Below the pieces are notes generated by a model, which ran no database searches, had not been told where the DNA came from, and worked only from the letters and a program-made list of their open reading frames with translations. Positions 1-9,214 of a stretch of 64,000 nucleotides of DNA are shown here, in pieces; the first letter of the stretch is position 1; every line of letters begins with the position of its first letter. Origin of the DNA: Telluribacter sp035998675 (GTDB taxonomy: Bacteria > Bacteroidota > Bacteroidia > Cytophagales > Spirosomataceae); contig NZ_DASYHI010000002.1 in the NCBI RefSeq assembly GCF_035998675.1, forward strand, positions 124,001 through 188,000, given 5' to 3'. A program made the position numbers and the translations under genes.

Positions 1-1218
1 GATAAACCTGAACTCGCCAATCCTAACCGGCTCGGCGTATATATCTTCTCTCTCTTCTGAAGGAGAAAGCGCTACGGTGGAGGAAACGGGTGCTCCGGCC
101 TGCATCAGGGTGGCATTTACTACCTGCCACTTAGTTACCCGAAGGGATATAGATTTATATCCTTCCAATTCAAAAGTCAGTTTACTTCCGGCAGGTACCT
201 GAATAAGATACTGTCCTTCTGTATCAGTGAATGTCCTGAATCTCTTATTCTCCGATAGCACAGTAACGCCTTCTATCCGATGACCATCGGCGTCTACCAC
301 TATACCTTCAATTTGAACCCGCTGACTATTTTCTGTGACAACGGGGCTTTTTCCCGGCTTGAAGCTACTCGCTGTTAGGGTCACCAAGCCTACTATGGCT
401 ACTACAACGGCGTACTTGCCCAGCGACCAGCGGGAGTTACGGTTTTTGTACAGCATTTTGATACGGTCTTTTAAGAGTGAAGTAGTGAAGAAATGATTCG
501 TGAGGGTACTCAGGGGAGTGTTTAGTGCGTAGGCTACCAGAAAACTGGCGTAACGGTCGCGGTTGGGGGCATGCTGGTCGGCCAGGTACTCGTGTACCTG
601 TTGTAGTGATTTTTTGTAGAGAATTAGTACCGGATTAAACCAGAATAAGACCCGAAGTACCTCCACCAGCAGAATGTCCAGGCTGTGCCGCTGCCGTACA
701 TGGACCAGCTCGTGATTCAGAATGGTGTCAAAATGGTGTTCGTAATCGCTGCGGCCAACAACAATATAGTTTAGAAAGGAAAATGAGCCCAGGTCGTTGT
801 TTTCCGTAAGTACCAGTGTATAGCGGTCGACCGGCAAGCGGACACCTTTTTTGATATAGGTAAACAAAGTATGGAAGTGGTGGAGCAAACGCCCGCCCAT
901 GAACAGTACGCCTGCCAGGTAAAGTACCCACAGAAGATCTGTACCGGTAACTGCGGAAGGCGCGGGACTCTCGACGACTGCGGTGCTGGGTACTACGGTT
1001 TTATCTACTACAAAGGTCGGCATTTCGTACACCACCGGCAACGTTGGGGCCGCATCGGGGTACTGCACCAGCGGCAGCACAAAGGCCGCCAGCAGCGAAC
1101 CCAACAGGAAGGAGCGGTTCCAGCGGAAGAAAGTATGTTGCCGCAGCACGAGCCAGTAGCAGGCGTAGAGCAGGAGCCAGTACAGGCTGACCTGGGCTAT
1201 ATAAATGAGAGCTTCCAT
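1..1218 (-). CDS. BlaR1/MecR1-type M56 peptidase with carboxypeptidase-regulatory domain (C-terminus cut by window edge)
   Basis: Partial membrane-bound zinc peptidase of the BlaR1/MecR1 (M56) family; the reading frame is open from the ATG at 1218 to the window edge. It has N-terminal hydrophobic helices and a zinc-peptidase motif HELVH at residues 169-173, followed by an H-E-Y-L-A-D segment about 40 residues later. After a transmembrane helix near residue 280 comes a beta-sandwich resembling the CarboxypepD_reg-like domain (about 300-385), common in Bacteroidota M56 proteins that end in a TonB-like or plug domain. It lies 35 bp downstream of a BlaI-type repressor in the same direction. Family knowledge suggests it senses an envelope signal and triggers cleavage of the repressor; the inducer is unknown. 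Confidence 0.85.
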   Translation of the reverse strand, partial: MEALIYIAQVSLYWLLLYACYWLVLRQHTFFRWNRSFLLGSLLAAFVLPLVQYPDAAPTLPVVYEMPTFVVDKTVVPSTAVVESPAPSAVTGTDLLWVLYLAGVLFMGGRLLHHFHTLFTYIKKGVRLPVDRYTLVLTENNDLGSFSFLNYIVVGRSDYEHHFDTILNHELVHVRQRHSLDILLVEVLRVLFWFNPVLILYKKSLQQVHEYLADQHAPNRDRYASFLVAYALNTPLSTLTNHFFTTSLLKDRIKMLYKNRNSRWSLGKYAVVVAIVGLVTLTASSFKPGKSPVVTENSQRVQIEGIVVDADGHRIEGVTVLSENKRFRTFTDTEGQYLIQVPAGSKLTFELEGYKSISLRVTKWQVVNATLMQAGAPVSSTVALSPSEEREDIYAEPVRIGEFRFI

Positions 1219-1253
1219 AGGCTGTATGGAGTTAAATGGGTGGATAGATGCCG

Positions 1254-1625
1254 CTAGTCAGGCTTTTGGTTCTGCATGAGCTTGATGATCTCGTCCAGGT
1301 CCTGGGTAGTCAGGTCGTGGTCTTTGACAAAGAAAGAAACCAGCTTGGTAAGCGAGTTATCAAAGTAGTTTTCCAGCAGCTGCTGCATTTCGAAGCGCTT
1401 GTAGTCGGCTTCGCTGATGAGCGGATAGTACTCGTGGGTTTTGCCGTAGGCGGTGTAGCCGATAAAACCCTTTTTTTCCAGAATGCGGATAATGGTAGAT
1501 ACCGTATTGTAGGCGGGTTTGGGCTCGGGCATTTCGGCCAGTACATCTTTTACAAATCCTTTGCCTAATTGCCATAGTATCAGCATGACTTCTTCTTCGG
1601 CGCGCGTTAATGATCTGATCTCCAT
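1254..1625 (-). CDS. BlaI/MecI/CopY-family winged-helix repressor
   Basis: A 123-residue protein of typical BlaI length with the family's N-terminal winged helix (LTRAEEEVMLILWQLGKG, then a recognition helix around YNTVSTIIRILEKKGFI) and a C-terminal dimerisation helix. It binds operator DNA as a dimer and is inactivated by proteolysis triggered by the BlaR1-like partner. It is immediately upstream of that partner, so the two form a two-gene operon starting from a consensus Bacteroidota promoter about 40 bp upstream. Its own leader is probably the operator. Bacteroidota genomes carry many such pairs that are not tied to beta-lactamases, so the regulated target cannot be read from this window. 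Confidence 0.92.
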   Translation of the reverse strand: MEIRSLTRAEEEVMLILWQLGKGFVKDVLAEMPEPKPAYNTVSTIIRILEKKGFIGYTAYGKTHEYYPLISEADYKRFEMQQLLENYFDNSLTKLVSFFVKDHDLTTQDLDEIIKLMQNQKPD

Positions 1626-1663
1626 GAATATAGTTCAGGTTAATATATAACTTAGTATTATAT

Positions 1664-1694
1664 CAAATTTAGAATTAAATATTTAATTTTACAA
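1664..1694 (-). promoter_or_regulatory. Bacteroidota-type promoter for the blaI/blaR1 pair
   Basis: On the minus strand there is TTG (1692-1694), a 20-bp spacer, then TAAATTTG (1664-1671). This matches the Bacteroidota consensus TTG-N19-21-TAnnTTTG. Transcription would start near 1657, about 30 nt before the blaI ATG. The AT-rich palindromic sequence around 1641-1660 is a plausible BlaI operator, but no operator consensus was verified. Confidence 0.55.
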
Positions 1695-1725
1695 CTATTA
1701 TCTTAGTTATTTTTAACTGAATATT

Positions 1726-1762
1726 AAAAAAGGCAGCAGAAATAGCTTCTGCTGCCTTTTTT
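1726..1762 (-). terminator. Intrinsic terminator of pyk (bidirectional form)
   Basis: Perfect 10-bp stem (1732-1741 with 1747-1756), 5-nt loop, flanked by A6 and T6 runs, so it can work in both directions. It sits between the end of pyk and the blaI promoter and separates the two transcripts. Confidence 0.85.
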
Positions 1763-1836
1763 GAGCTAATATTTTTTTCAAATAAACGTCGACGAAAAGA
1801 AAAGCTACTGCCTCGCCACCCGCTACTCCATAGTAC

Positions 1837-3276
1837 TTACTCCACTACGCTCAGTTTGAGAGCGTTGGTTTTGCGGTTTTTGGAAATAGGCATACTTAGG
1901 GTATTGATAAAGATATCGCCTTTCTGGAGTTCGCCTTTTTCAATCAATAAACGCTTGATATCATCAATCAGATCATCGGTAGATACGTTCTCGTCGCGGT
2001 CATAGTAGAACACCTTGGTACCCCAGTACAAGCCGAGGGTATTCATCAGTACCCGGTCCGACGTAAATATGAGCAGATTGGCCTTGGGGCGGTGGTGTGA
2101 CAACCGGAACGACGTGTAGCCCGAACGCGTAATACCGATAATGGCCTTGGCTTTGGTGTCGCGGGCCAGGCGGCAGGCGCTCATCACTACGTTGTCGTTG
2201 AGCTGGTCAACCCCGGGGCGCTCGTTGACGAAGGCGTGGTGCCGGAAGTAGATGCTGTTGGCGTTCAGTTCGACCTGTTCGATAGTCTTGGTCATGTTCT
2301 CAACGGCCAGCAGCGGGTACTTGCCCGATGCCGTTTCGGCACTCAGCATCACGGCGTCAGCGCCGTCAAGTACCGAGTTGGCTACGTCGTTGACCTCAGC
2401 CCGGGTAGGACGGGGGCTGTCAATCATACTTTCCAGCATTTGAGTAGCCACAATCACCGGCTTACCGGCGCGGTTGCATTTGTCTACGATCATCTTCTGG
2501 ATCATAGGTACTTCTTCGGCGGGCAGCTCCACGCCCAGGTCACCGCGGGCGACCATGATGGCATCCGTGGCTTCAATGATTTCGTCAATGTTAGCGACCG
2601 CTTCGGGCTTTTCGATTTTGGCTACTACGCGGGTATGCTTTCCCTTCAGACGAATGTAATCCTTTACTTTCAAAATTTCCTGGGCCTGCCGCACAAACGA
2701 CAGCGCAATCCACTCCACGTTATTGGCCAGACCAAATTCCAGATCTTCAAAATCCTTTTCGGTTACCGATGGCATAGACACCTTGGTGTTGGGCAGGTTC
2801 ACGCCTTTCTTGGACTTCAGGTAGCCTCCGTACACTACTTCGGTCACCACATCGGTAGCATCCGTACTGATCACGCGTACTTCCAGTTTGCCGTCGTCGA
2901 GGAGTATACGGTCGCCCTTTTTGACGTCGTTGTACATGCCGTCGTAAGGGGTACTTACGCGCTCGGCAGTACCTACTACATCCGCGTTGGTAAACACCAG
3001 TTTGTTACCGGACTCAATGAGTACGCCCTCCTTTTTGGCTACGTTGCCAATCCGGATTTTAGGGCCCTGCAGGTCCTGCAGCACGCAGAGGTTCAGCCCG
3101 TTTTCTTCATTTATTTCCCGAATAAGCTTAAGGCGTTCGAGATGATCAGCATGGGTACCGTGCGAGAAATTAAGCCGAAATACATTCACACCCGCCTTCG
3201 CTAAGGCCAGCAGCATTTCTTTTGACTCTGAAGTCGGTCCGACGGTGGCAACTATTTTCGTTTTTTTAGAAGACAT
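1837..3276 (-). CDS. pyk: Pyruvate kinase
   Basis: 479 residues, a normal single-chain bacterial pyruvate kinase. It converts phosphoenolpyruvate and ADP to pyruvate and ATP, the last step of glycolysis, in the cytoplasm. Visible signatures are the N-terminal TKIVATVGPTS strand, the substrate loop VNVFRLNFSHG, the active-site segment VAKIEKPEAVANIDEI with its catalytic lysine, and the metal-binding MVARGDLGVELP motif. The C-terminal allosteric domain is complete. It is followed by a strong terminator and preceded, 59 bp away, by the end of priA, so it could be read from its own promoter or with priA. Nothing is unusual about its length or motifs. Confidence 0.98.
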   Translation of the reverse strand: MSSKKTKIVATVGPTSESKEMLLALAKAGVNVFRLNFSHGTHADHLERLKLIREINEENGLNLCVLQDLQGPKIRIGNVAKKEGVLIESGNKLVFTNADVVGTAERVSTPYDGMYNDVKKGDRILLDDGKLEVRVISTDATDVVTEVVYGGYLKSKKGVNLPNTKVSMPSVTEKDFEDLEFGLANNVEWIALSFVRQAQEILKVKDYIRLKGKHTRVVAKIEKPEAVANIDEIIEATDAIMVARGDLGVELPAEEVPMIQKMIVDKCNRAGKPVIVATQMLESMIDSPRPTRAEVNDVANSVLDGADAVMLSAETASGKYPLLAVENMTKTIEQVELNANSIYFRHHAFVNERPGVDQLNDNVVMSACRLARDTKAKAIIGITRSGYTSFRLSHHRPKANLLIFTSDRVLMNTLGLYWGTKVFYYDRDENVSTDDLIDDIKRLLIEKGELQKGDIFINTLSMPISKNRKTNALKLSVVE

Positions 3277-3335
3277 AGAGTTTAATGTAGCAATTTGAGA
3301 TGCGCTATGAATAGTTGGTTAAGTAAAAGCCAGAC

Positions 3336-5858
3336 TTATGTACAGTCTACGTCAATCACTATATTGATGTTTTTCAGGGTCTTATCAGTCAGAATATCCA
3401 TTACTTTTTCCTGAATGAAGGACTTTGCGGCCTTAAAATTAATCTTTTCTCGTTCAAGTTTAATGAGAATGTCAAACAAAAACTGATTCCGTACCCGCTC
3501 CACCAGGGGCGGTTCGGGGCCCAGTACCCGGCTCCGCCCCAGCTGCGCTACCAGCTTCTCGGCCAGTTGCTCGGCGGCCCGGCGCGAGGTTTCTTCGTCG
3601 GTATGCTTGACAATCAGCTTAATAAGCCGGGTAAAGGGTGGGTAATTGTATTGTTCCCGTTCCAGAATTTCGTCCTCGTACATACCCCGGTAGTTGCCCT
3701 CAATGATTTTCTGCAGAAGCGACTGACGCGGGTTGGCCGTCTGGACAAGTACCTTGCCCGGCTTACCGGCCCGCCGTCCGGCCCGGCCACTTACCTGCGT
3801 GAGCATTTGAAAAGCCCGCTCCGAAGCCCGAAACTCCGGAAAGTTGATAATCCGGTCGGCGTCAAAGATCCCGACTACGCTTACATTGTCGAAGTCGAGG
3901 CCCTTAGAGATCATCTGGGTACCTACCAGTATATCTATCTGTTCGGTTTCAAAATCCTGGATAATTTGCTGGTAGGCATTTTTGGCGCGGGTGGTATCCA
4001 GGTCCATGCGCTGGACGCGCGCCTGCGGAAAGAGCAGGTGCAACTGGTCTTCAATTTTTTCGGTACCGTAGCCGATGGTTTTAACCTTGGGGGAGCCGCA
4101 GGCCGGACAGGTGCGGGGTACTTCTTCCTTGTGGCCGCAGTAGTGGCAGCGCAACTCGGCGGCCTTCATGTGGTAGGTAAGGCTCACGGCGCAGTTGTGG
4201 CATTCCGATATCCAGCCGCACTCTTCGCACTGTAGGTAGGGCGAGTACCCCCGGCGGTTCTGGAACAGGATGGTCTGCTCGTTATGCTTGAGATTATGAG
4301 CCAGGTACTCTAGGAACACCGACGAAAACTCATCCTTCATCTTCCGTTGTTTCTTCTCCAGCTTGGTATCAATCAGTACAAATTCGGGCAGAGCCGCCTC
4401 CCCAAAGCGCTGGAACATTTCAACCAGGCCGTACTTGCCGCTTTGGGCGTGGTAGTAGCTTTCCAGCGAGGGCGTGGCCGAACCTAGCAGTACTTTGGCC
4501 TTGTGTAGGTAGGCCATCACTACGGCTACGTCGCGGGCGTGGTAGCGGGGGGCGGGGTCCTGCTGCTTGTAGGACGTTTCGTGTTCCTCGTCCACAATAA
4601 TCAGCCCCAGGTTGTCAAAGGGCAGGAATATGGCCGAGCGGACCCCCACCACAAACTGAAACTTTCCGTCCAGAATACCCTTCCATACCTCTACCCGCTC
4701 GTTATCCGAAAACCGGGAGTGGTATATACCCATGCGGTCGCCAAAAACCTTTCGGAGACGTACTACGATTTGGGTGGTGAGGGCAATTTCGGGTAGCAGG
4801 TACAGTACCTGCGTACCGCTTTCAAGGGCTTGCTTAATGAGGCTGATGTAGACCTCGGTCTTGCCACTACCCGTAATACCGTGCAGTAGTACGACCTCTT
4901 TATCTCTAAAATGTTCCTGAATCCGGCTATTGGCGAGCTGCTGCGTTTCGGTCAGCTTAATCTCCTTGGCCGGCGTTACCGGCAGGTCGGCAAAGCGGGA
5001 GACTACGATATCAAATTTTTCAAAAATGCCTTTCCTGACCAATGTTTGCAGCGAAGAGTCCGACAGGCCGTCGTCCTTGGAGAAAACCGCTTTATCGAGT
5101 CCGTGCTGGTTCAGGCCGGGGTTGTTCTGTACGGGTACGTAGCTAAGGTACCTCAGGAGTACTTCCTGCTGTTTGGGCTGCTTTTCCAGCGCCAGCATCA
5201 GCTCCCTCAGTACGTTCGGTGCCTCATACTGCGCCGACAGCCGCACTTTTCGGGCTATTTTGGGCGTGTATTTTTCCTTTACTTCTTCGAATAAAATAAC
5301 CGCCCGCTTGCCCACCAGCGACTTAATAACCGACGTTACGTTAGTTTGCTCCACCAGCCGGGCTACCTCCTCGTACGACAGCGCCTGGTGTTTTTTGATT
5401 TCTTCCAGAATCACCACTTCCTGGTCGGTCAGCAGCTGGGGGTGGTCAAAATCCGGATTGTACTGTACCTTCGACTGGCTCGTGATTTTAAGGCCCGAGG
5501 GAAGCGCCACGTTCATCACCTCCCCGATGGTACAGAGGTAGTAGTCGGCCATCCAGCTGAAGAGCTCAAGTTGGTAGGCCGTTACAATGGGCTCTTCGTC
5601 GAGCAGTTCCATGATGTACTTGGCCTGGTAGTCGGTAGGCGGGTGGTGGTGCAGCCTGGCAACTACCGCCGTTATAACCCTATTCTTTCCAAACTGGACA
5701 ATTACCCGGGCTCCCACCTTGATCAGCTCGCTCATGGTGCGGGGCACCCGGTACGTAAAGAGCCGGGGGATGGGTACGGGCAGGATCAGGTCGGCAAAGG
5801 TGGTGACTTCGTCGTCGAACAGGGAAGAAAGCGGAAGCGTCATGCAGCTCGGGTACAT
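3336..5858 (-). CDS. priA: Primosomal protein N' (replication restart helicase PriA)
   Basis: 840-residue superfamily-2 3'-5' helicase that reloads the replisome at stalled forks. Order of parts: N-terminal 3'-DNA-end-binding domain (about 15-120), a helicase core with Walker A HGITGSGKTE near residue 330 and Walker B VDEEH near 421, an internal zinc-binding insertion with CEECGWISECHNC and CHYCGH...CPACG motifs (about 540-595), and the second helicase lobe with GTQMISKGLDF and QVSGRAGR. The ATG at 5858 gives a slightly long N-terminus; the methionine five codons in (5843) is an equally plausible start. Size and motifs are otherwise those of the family. Confidence 0.97.
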   Translation of the reverse strand: MYPSCMTLPLSSLFDDEVTTFADLILPVPIPRLFTYRVPRTMSELIKVGARVIVQFGKNRVITAVVARLHHHPPTDYQAKYIMELLDEEPIVTAYQLELFSWMADYYLCTIGEVMNVALPSGLKITSQSKVQYNPDFDHPQLLTDQEVVILEEIKKHQALSYEEVARLVEQTNVTSVIKSLVGKRAVILFEEVKEKYTPKIARKVRLSAQYEAPNVLRELMLALEKQPKQQEVLLRYLSYVPVQNNPGLNQHGLDKAVFSKDDGLSDSSLQTLVRKGIFEKFDIVVSRFADLPVTPAKEIKLTETQQLANSRIQEHFRDKEVVLLHGITGSGKTEVYISLIKQALESGTQVLYLLPEIALTTQIVVRLRKVFGDRMGIYHSRFSDNERVEVWKGILDGKFQFVVGVRSAIFLPFDNLGLIIVDEEHETSYKQQDPAPRYHARDVAVVMAYLHKAKVLLGSATPSLESYYHAQSGKYGLVEMFQRFGEAALPEFVLIDTKLEKKQRKMKDEFSSVFLEYLAHNLKHNEQTILFQNRRGYSPYLQCEECGWISECHNCAVSLTYHMKAAELRCHYCGHKEEVPRTCPACGSPKVKTIGYGTEKIEDQLHLLFPQARVQRMDLDTTRAKNAYQQIIQDFETEQIDILVGTQMISKGLDFDNVSVVGIFDADRIINFPEFRASERAFQMLTQVSGRAGRRAGKPGKVLVQTANPRQSLLQKIIEGNYRGMYEDEILEREQYNYPPFTRLIKLIVKHTDEETSRRAAEQLAEKLVAQLGRSRVLGPEPPLVERVRNQFLFDILIKLEREKINFKAAKSFIQEKVMDILTDKTLKNINIVIDVDCT

Positions 5859-5963
5859 TACTCATCAAACCCCCGCAAGTTACGTTTTTTTTGTGAGGGT
5901 TGGGCAGGGGGAGTGGGGGGAGAAGGAAAGCTTTAATGGAGGGTTTACGTATACCTTGGTAGA

Positions 5964-6359
5964 TTAGCCCGCCGACTGGCTGCTGTTCCAGATGTCGCGG
6001 TGCAGGTACCAGCGGTCGTTCTGGCGCTTCCATATCACCAGGTACTTGCCGTGGTCAATCTGGTCACCCGTGGCGCTGCTGAGCACAAAGTTCCCGATTT
6101 CAGTAGCCGTGTCGCCGTGCTCTTCGGCTTCACCGGTAGTCAGTCTGGCCTTTGCAACGCCCAATTGCATGGCTCCCTGCCAAAAGTCCCGAATGGCCTG
6201 CTTTCCTTTTAGTTCACCTGCACCGGGAGGGAGCAGTGAACCCTCGTTAGTGTACAGTTCGGCCAAAGCCTCACTATCCTGCCGTGTAAAAGCTGCTTCA
6301 AAGGCATCATTGCACCGGCGAATCTGGCCAATGATAGATTCAGTAGTCTGCGTTTGCAT
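5964..6359 (-). CDS. NTF2-like / DUF4440 (SnoaL-type) protein
   Basis: 131-residue soluble protein of the NTF2-like cone fold. The pattern is typical of DUF4440: an N-terminal helix (RRCNDAFEAAFTRQDSEALAELY), then TNEGSLLPPGAGELKGKQAIRDFW and the closing strand YLVIWKRQNDRWYLHRDIWNSS. Members act as small ligand-binding or ketosteroid-isomerase-like proteins; no substrate can be inferred. It has no signal peptide. It stands alone between priA and the pabC-like gene, all on the minus strand, with gaps of about 100 bp on both sides. Confidence 0.85.
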   Translation of the reverse strand: MQTQTTESIIGQIRRCNDAFEAAFTRQDSEALAELYTNEGSLLPPGAGELKGKQAIRDFWQGAMQLGVAKARLTTGEAEEHGDTATEIGNFVLSSATGDQIDHGKYLVIWKRQNDRWYLHRDIWNSSQSAG

Positions 6360-6467
6360 AGAATTGTGGGTTTAGGTTTGTAAGTAAACAGACAAAGTAA
6401 AAGTACCTTTTTCTGCCTCTTTCGGCAATACCGCAAAAGGGGTATTTTTCTTTCTGAATAATCTACT

Positions 6468-7073
6468 TTACCCCACCACCTGCCCCACCGGCAGCACGGG
6501 ACCTTCCTGCCAGGGGAGCATCGCGTTAAAAAGCTTCACCTGCGTATAGTGATGCAGGTCGCCGACCCGGATCGGGGCTTCGTGGATCACGCCAGCATCC
6601 AGCAGGTAGGCGCGTTGGGTACCTGATAAAAGAGGCGTGGCGGGTGTTAGCCATTGCTCTCCATCAAAAAAAGCCACATTGCAGTAGGAGGTATCGGTCA
6701 CCAGGCCCTGCCGGACTATGAGTACCTCGTCGCAGGTACTACGCTGCTCAAACAAGATATTTAGCCGCTGGCGGTCACGGTACTTGTGGGAGTAGTCGAT
6801 GGCGTTGTCGTGTACGAGTTTCAGGCTCCGGATGGGGCGGGGCGAGTAGGGCTCCCATTCTATACTTTCGGGCTTTTCGCCGTAGGTCAGGCGGCACTTG
6901 TAGGTACCGGTACCCAGCCAGTCGGGTACGGTCAGGACTTCCTCCAGGGGCCATTCATCGTGGCTCCCCCAGAGGGCGGTGCGGGTGCGGTGGAGGCGCG
7001 TCTGGTGGTAGGGCAGGTTCAGTAACCGGCGGTTCCTGACGCAGATCGTCTCGAAGCAGAGGGGCGGGTGCAT
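6468..7073 (-). CDS. pabC: Aminotransferase class IV (4-amino-4-deoxychorismate lyase-like)
   Basis: Fold-type-IV PLP enzyme, about 201 residues if started at the ATG at 7073 (the family usually begins just before an LCFETI-like strand, as here MHPPLCFETICV). A longer version would start at 7100. It would cleave aminodeoxychorismate to p-aminobenzoate and pyruvate in folate synthesis. Supporting segments are LLNLPYHQTRL, the lysine-region helix near IDYSHKYRDRQRLN, DEVLIVRQGLVTDTSYCNVAFF and TPLLSGTQRAYLL. Its 5' end lies inside the 3' end of pabB in another frame, with a 119-nt overlap even from the shorter start, which implies co-transcription and coupled translation. Confidence 0.85.
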   Translation of the reverse strand: MHPPLCFETICVRNRRLLNLPYHQTRLHRTRTALWGSHDEWPLEEVLTVPDWLGTGTYKCRLTYGEKPESIEWEPYSPRPIRSLKLVHDNAIDYSHKYRDRQRLNILFEQRSTCDEVLIVRQGLVTDTSYCNVAFFDGEQWLTPATPLLSGTQRAYLLDAGVIHEAPIRVGDLHHYTQVKLFNAMLPWQEGPVLPVGQVVG

Positions 7074-8133
7074 GGGCAAATGGGAGATATACTTTGTCAA
7101 TCAGTTCCTGGTATTCGGCCCGGGCCTGGCTGCGGGCGGTAATCCCGCCGCCGCTCTTAAAGATAAGCTGTCCGTTCTGATTTTCAATGTACCGTATCAT
7201 AACGGCACTTTCAAAGGTATAGCCGTCAAAGTACCCCATGATACCCGTGTAGTACCCCCGGTCGTAATTTTCGGCCTCGCGGATAATCCGGACGGTACTG
7301 GGCTTGGGGGCCCCGCTGATCGAACCCGCGGGGAGGAGTTTCAGCAGCAGGTCGCCAAAGGCGCCGTCGAATGCGTCGGGGAGCAGGCCCGCTACTTCCG
7401 AGCTGACCTGCAACAGCGTTTTGCCGTGGGTCTGGATGGGGTCGAGGTAGCGGTAGCGCTCCACCCATACCCGCTGCGCTACCCTACTCAGGTCGTTGCG
7501 GATCAGGTCCACAATGGTAGCGTGCTCGGCGGCCTCCTTGGGGTCGGCCATGATAGCCTGAGCGGCATTGGGCAGGGCCGCATCAATGGTACCTTTCATG
7601 GGAAAGGACGAAATCTGATGGCCTTTTATACGAATGAATATTTCCGGTGAAAAACATACGAATTGGTCTCTCAGCCAGAAGCGGTAGGGCGCCCGGCTGT
7701 GGTCATAGATAGCCCGCAGGCTCAGGCTGGTTTCAACGGGTGTAGGCGCGGATAAATTGACCAGAAAAGAATTACCGGCTTTGATATTCCTGACTACGTA
7801 GTCAAAGCGGGGTTGGTACTCTGAAAAGGAGAGTGGATATTTGTGAAAATAAAAGTCGGGTAACGGACTGGTCGTGCGGGTGGTATTGGAAAAGCCGTTC
7901 AGGTTGAAAGCCACCTCCGTGGGATCGGCCTCGGGGAGTCGCCACAGGCGGGGCTGCTGCCCCAGAAAATCAATGAGGAACACAAAGGGAATCTGCCTGC
8001 GTCCGCAATCATTGAGATTCCGGATAAAAGAAGAGTCGGTAGATAAAAGCAGGTCTGACACGATTAAAAGCACAAAATACAACCATTCCCTAACAGTGGG
8101 ACAATTTACAAAGTTCAGAAACCATTCGCCCAT
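6955..8133 (-). CDS. pabB: Aminodeoxychorismate synthase component I (chorismate-binding enzyme)
   Basis: Chorismate-binding enzyme of the PabB/TrpE family that aminates chorismate toward p-aminobenzoate. Diagnostic stretches are the SFPMKGTIDA loop, EHATIVDLIRNDLSRVA, KTLLQVSSEVAGLL, LLPAGSISGAPKPSTVRII and YYTGIMGYFDG. Homology appears to end near ...AEYQELIDKVYLP; the last ~38 residues (proline-rich, ending PLGEPR) are simply the alternate frame of pabC. The annotated ATG at 8133 gives a hydrophobic N-terminal tail. In-frame GTG codons near 8076 and 8064, just before the conserved SSFIRNLNDCGRRQIPF, may be the true start. It is divergent from ypdA with a 62-bp gap. Confidence 0.92.
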   Translation of the reverse strand: MGEWFLNFVNCPTVREWLYFVLLIVSDLLLSTDSSFIRNLNDCGRRQIPFVFLIDFLGQQPRLWRLPEADPTEVAFNLNGFSNTTRTTSPLPDFYFHKYPLSFSEYQPRFDYVVRNIKAGNSFLVNLSAPTPVETSLSLRAIYDHSRAPYRFWLRDQFVCFSPEIFIRIKGHQISSFPMKGTIDAALPNAAQAIMADPKEAAEHATIVDLIRNDLSRVAQRVWVERYRYLDPIQTHGKTLLQVSSEVAGLLPDAFDGAFGDLLLKLLPAGSISGAPKPSTVRIIREAENYDRGYYTGIMGYFDGYTFESAVMIRYIENQNGQLIFKSGGGITARSQARAEYQELIDKVYLPFAHAPAPLLRDDLRQEPPVTEPALPPDAPPPHPHRPLGEPR

Positions 8134-8195
8134 ACGGGACGTTGAAAAGTTATTACTACCAGAGAGGCACCAACTGCTAACCCTACAGGAGCAAC

Positions 8196-9203
8196 ATGCA
8201 TTTGTACGATGTCATTATTATAGGAGGCGGGCCCTGTGGCCTGGCTATGGGCATAGAAGCAGCCCGGAGTGGACTGGACCATTTGATAATTGAGAAAGGC
8301 AACCTGACGGAGTCGATCCGCAATTACCCCCGGCAGATGCGCTTCTTTTCCACGGCTGAGAATATTGAGATCGGGGGTATTCCTTTCGCTATTTCAAGTG
8401 TAAAAGCCAACCGCAACGAAGCCCTGCAGTACTACCGGAAAGTAGCGGGCTACTATGATCTAAACTTCAAACTCTTTACCGAGGTACTCAAAACCGAAAG
8501 GCAGGCCGACGGTACCTTCCTGACCGCAACCACCGCGGGGGAGCAGTTTCACAGCCGGAAGGTAGTACTGGCTACGGGTTACTTTGATGTACCCCGTCAG
8601 CTGCGGATTCCGGGCGAGGATCTGCCGCAGGTGTCACACTACTACGAGGAGCCCTTTAAATACTCCTATACCCATGTAGTCATAGTGGGTGGTTCCAACT
8701 CGGCCGTGGAAGCAGCCATGGAACTCTACCGGCACGACGCCCACGTGACCATTGTACATAAGGGAGAAGACTTCCGGAAAACCGTGAAGTACTGGCTGGT
8801 ACCTGATGTCAAAAACCGGGTGAAAGAGGGGAAGATCCACACCCGCTTCAACAGCGTGGCCCAGGCCATTGAGCCGGGGCGTATCCTGATCTACAACAGC
8901 GAAACCAACCAGGAAGAGTGGCTCCCGGCTGACTTTGTGTTGCTGCTGGTAGGCTATATACCCGACGAGCACCTGCTCCGGCGTTGCGGCGTGGAGCTGG
9001 ACCCCGTGAGTAAGGTACCCGTTTACGATCCTGAAACATTTGAGACCAACGTACCCGGCCTGTACGTGTGCGGTACGGTCATGGCCGGGGTATTTACCGA
9101 AAAAGTATTTATTGAAAATGGCCGTGACCACGCCGCCGCCATCGCCGACCACCTGTCGGGCCGCCCCGTCCGAAAGGTAAAAGAGCTGATTGAGAGAATA
9201 TAA
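8196..9203 (+). CDS. ypdA: YpdA-family FAD/NAD(P)-dependent bacillithiol-disulfide reductase
   Basis: 335-residue flavoprotein with two Rossmann motifs: an FAD site at the N-terminus (VIIIGGGPCGLAMGIEAA) and an NAD(P)H site near residue 160 (HVVIVGGSNSAVEAAMEL). The arrangement is that of the YpdA family, which recycles oxidised bacillithiol to the thiol in the cytoplasm. Unlike thioredoxin reductase there is no redox CxxC, but a cysteine sits in the first glycine loop (GGGPCG), as is characteristic of YpdA. The C-terminal GLYVCGTVMAGVFTEKVFIENGRDHA segment fits FAD-binding closure. It is monocistronic, transcribed away from pabB. Confidence 0.92.
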   Translation: MHLYDVIIIGGGPCGLAMGIEAARSGLDHLIIEKGNLTESIRNYPRQMRFFSTAENIEIGGIPFAISSVKANRNEALQYYRKVAGYYDLNFKLFTEVLKTERQADGTFLTATTAGEQFHSRKVVLATGYFDVPRQLRIPGEDLPQVSHYYEEPFKYSYTHVVIVGGSNSAVEAAMELYRHDAHVTIVHKGEDFRKTVKYWLVPDVKNRVKEGKIHTRFNSVAQAIEPGRILIYNSETNQEEWLPADFVLLLVGYIPDEHLLRRCGVELDPVSKVPVYDPETFETNVPGLYVCGTVMAGVFTEKVFIENGRDHAAAIADHLSGRPVRKVKELIERI

Positions 9204-9214
9204 ATGGGCCTTTC

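Noticed and set aside
2236..3204. Long plus-strand open frame of over 300 codons opposite pyk
   Set aside because: It is antisense to a fully conserved pyruvate kinase; its translation is low-complexity and resembles no family.
3567..4235. Plus-strand open frame opposite priA
   Set aside because: Antisense to the zinc-binding and helicase part of PriA; no recognisable domain.
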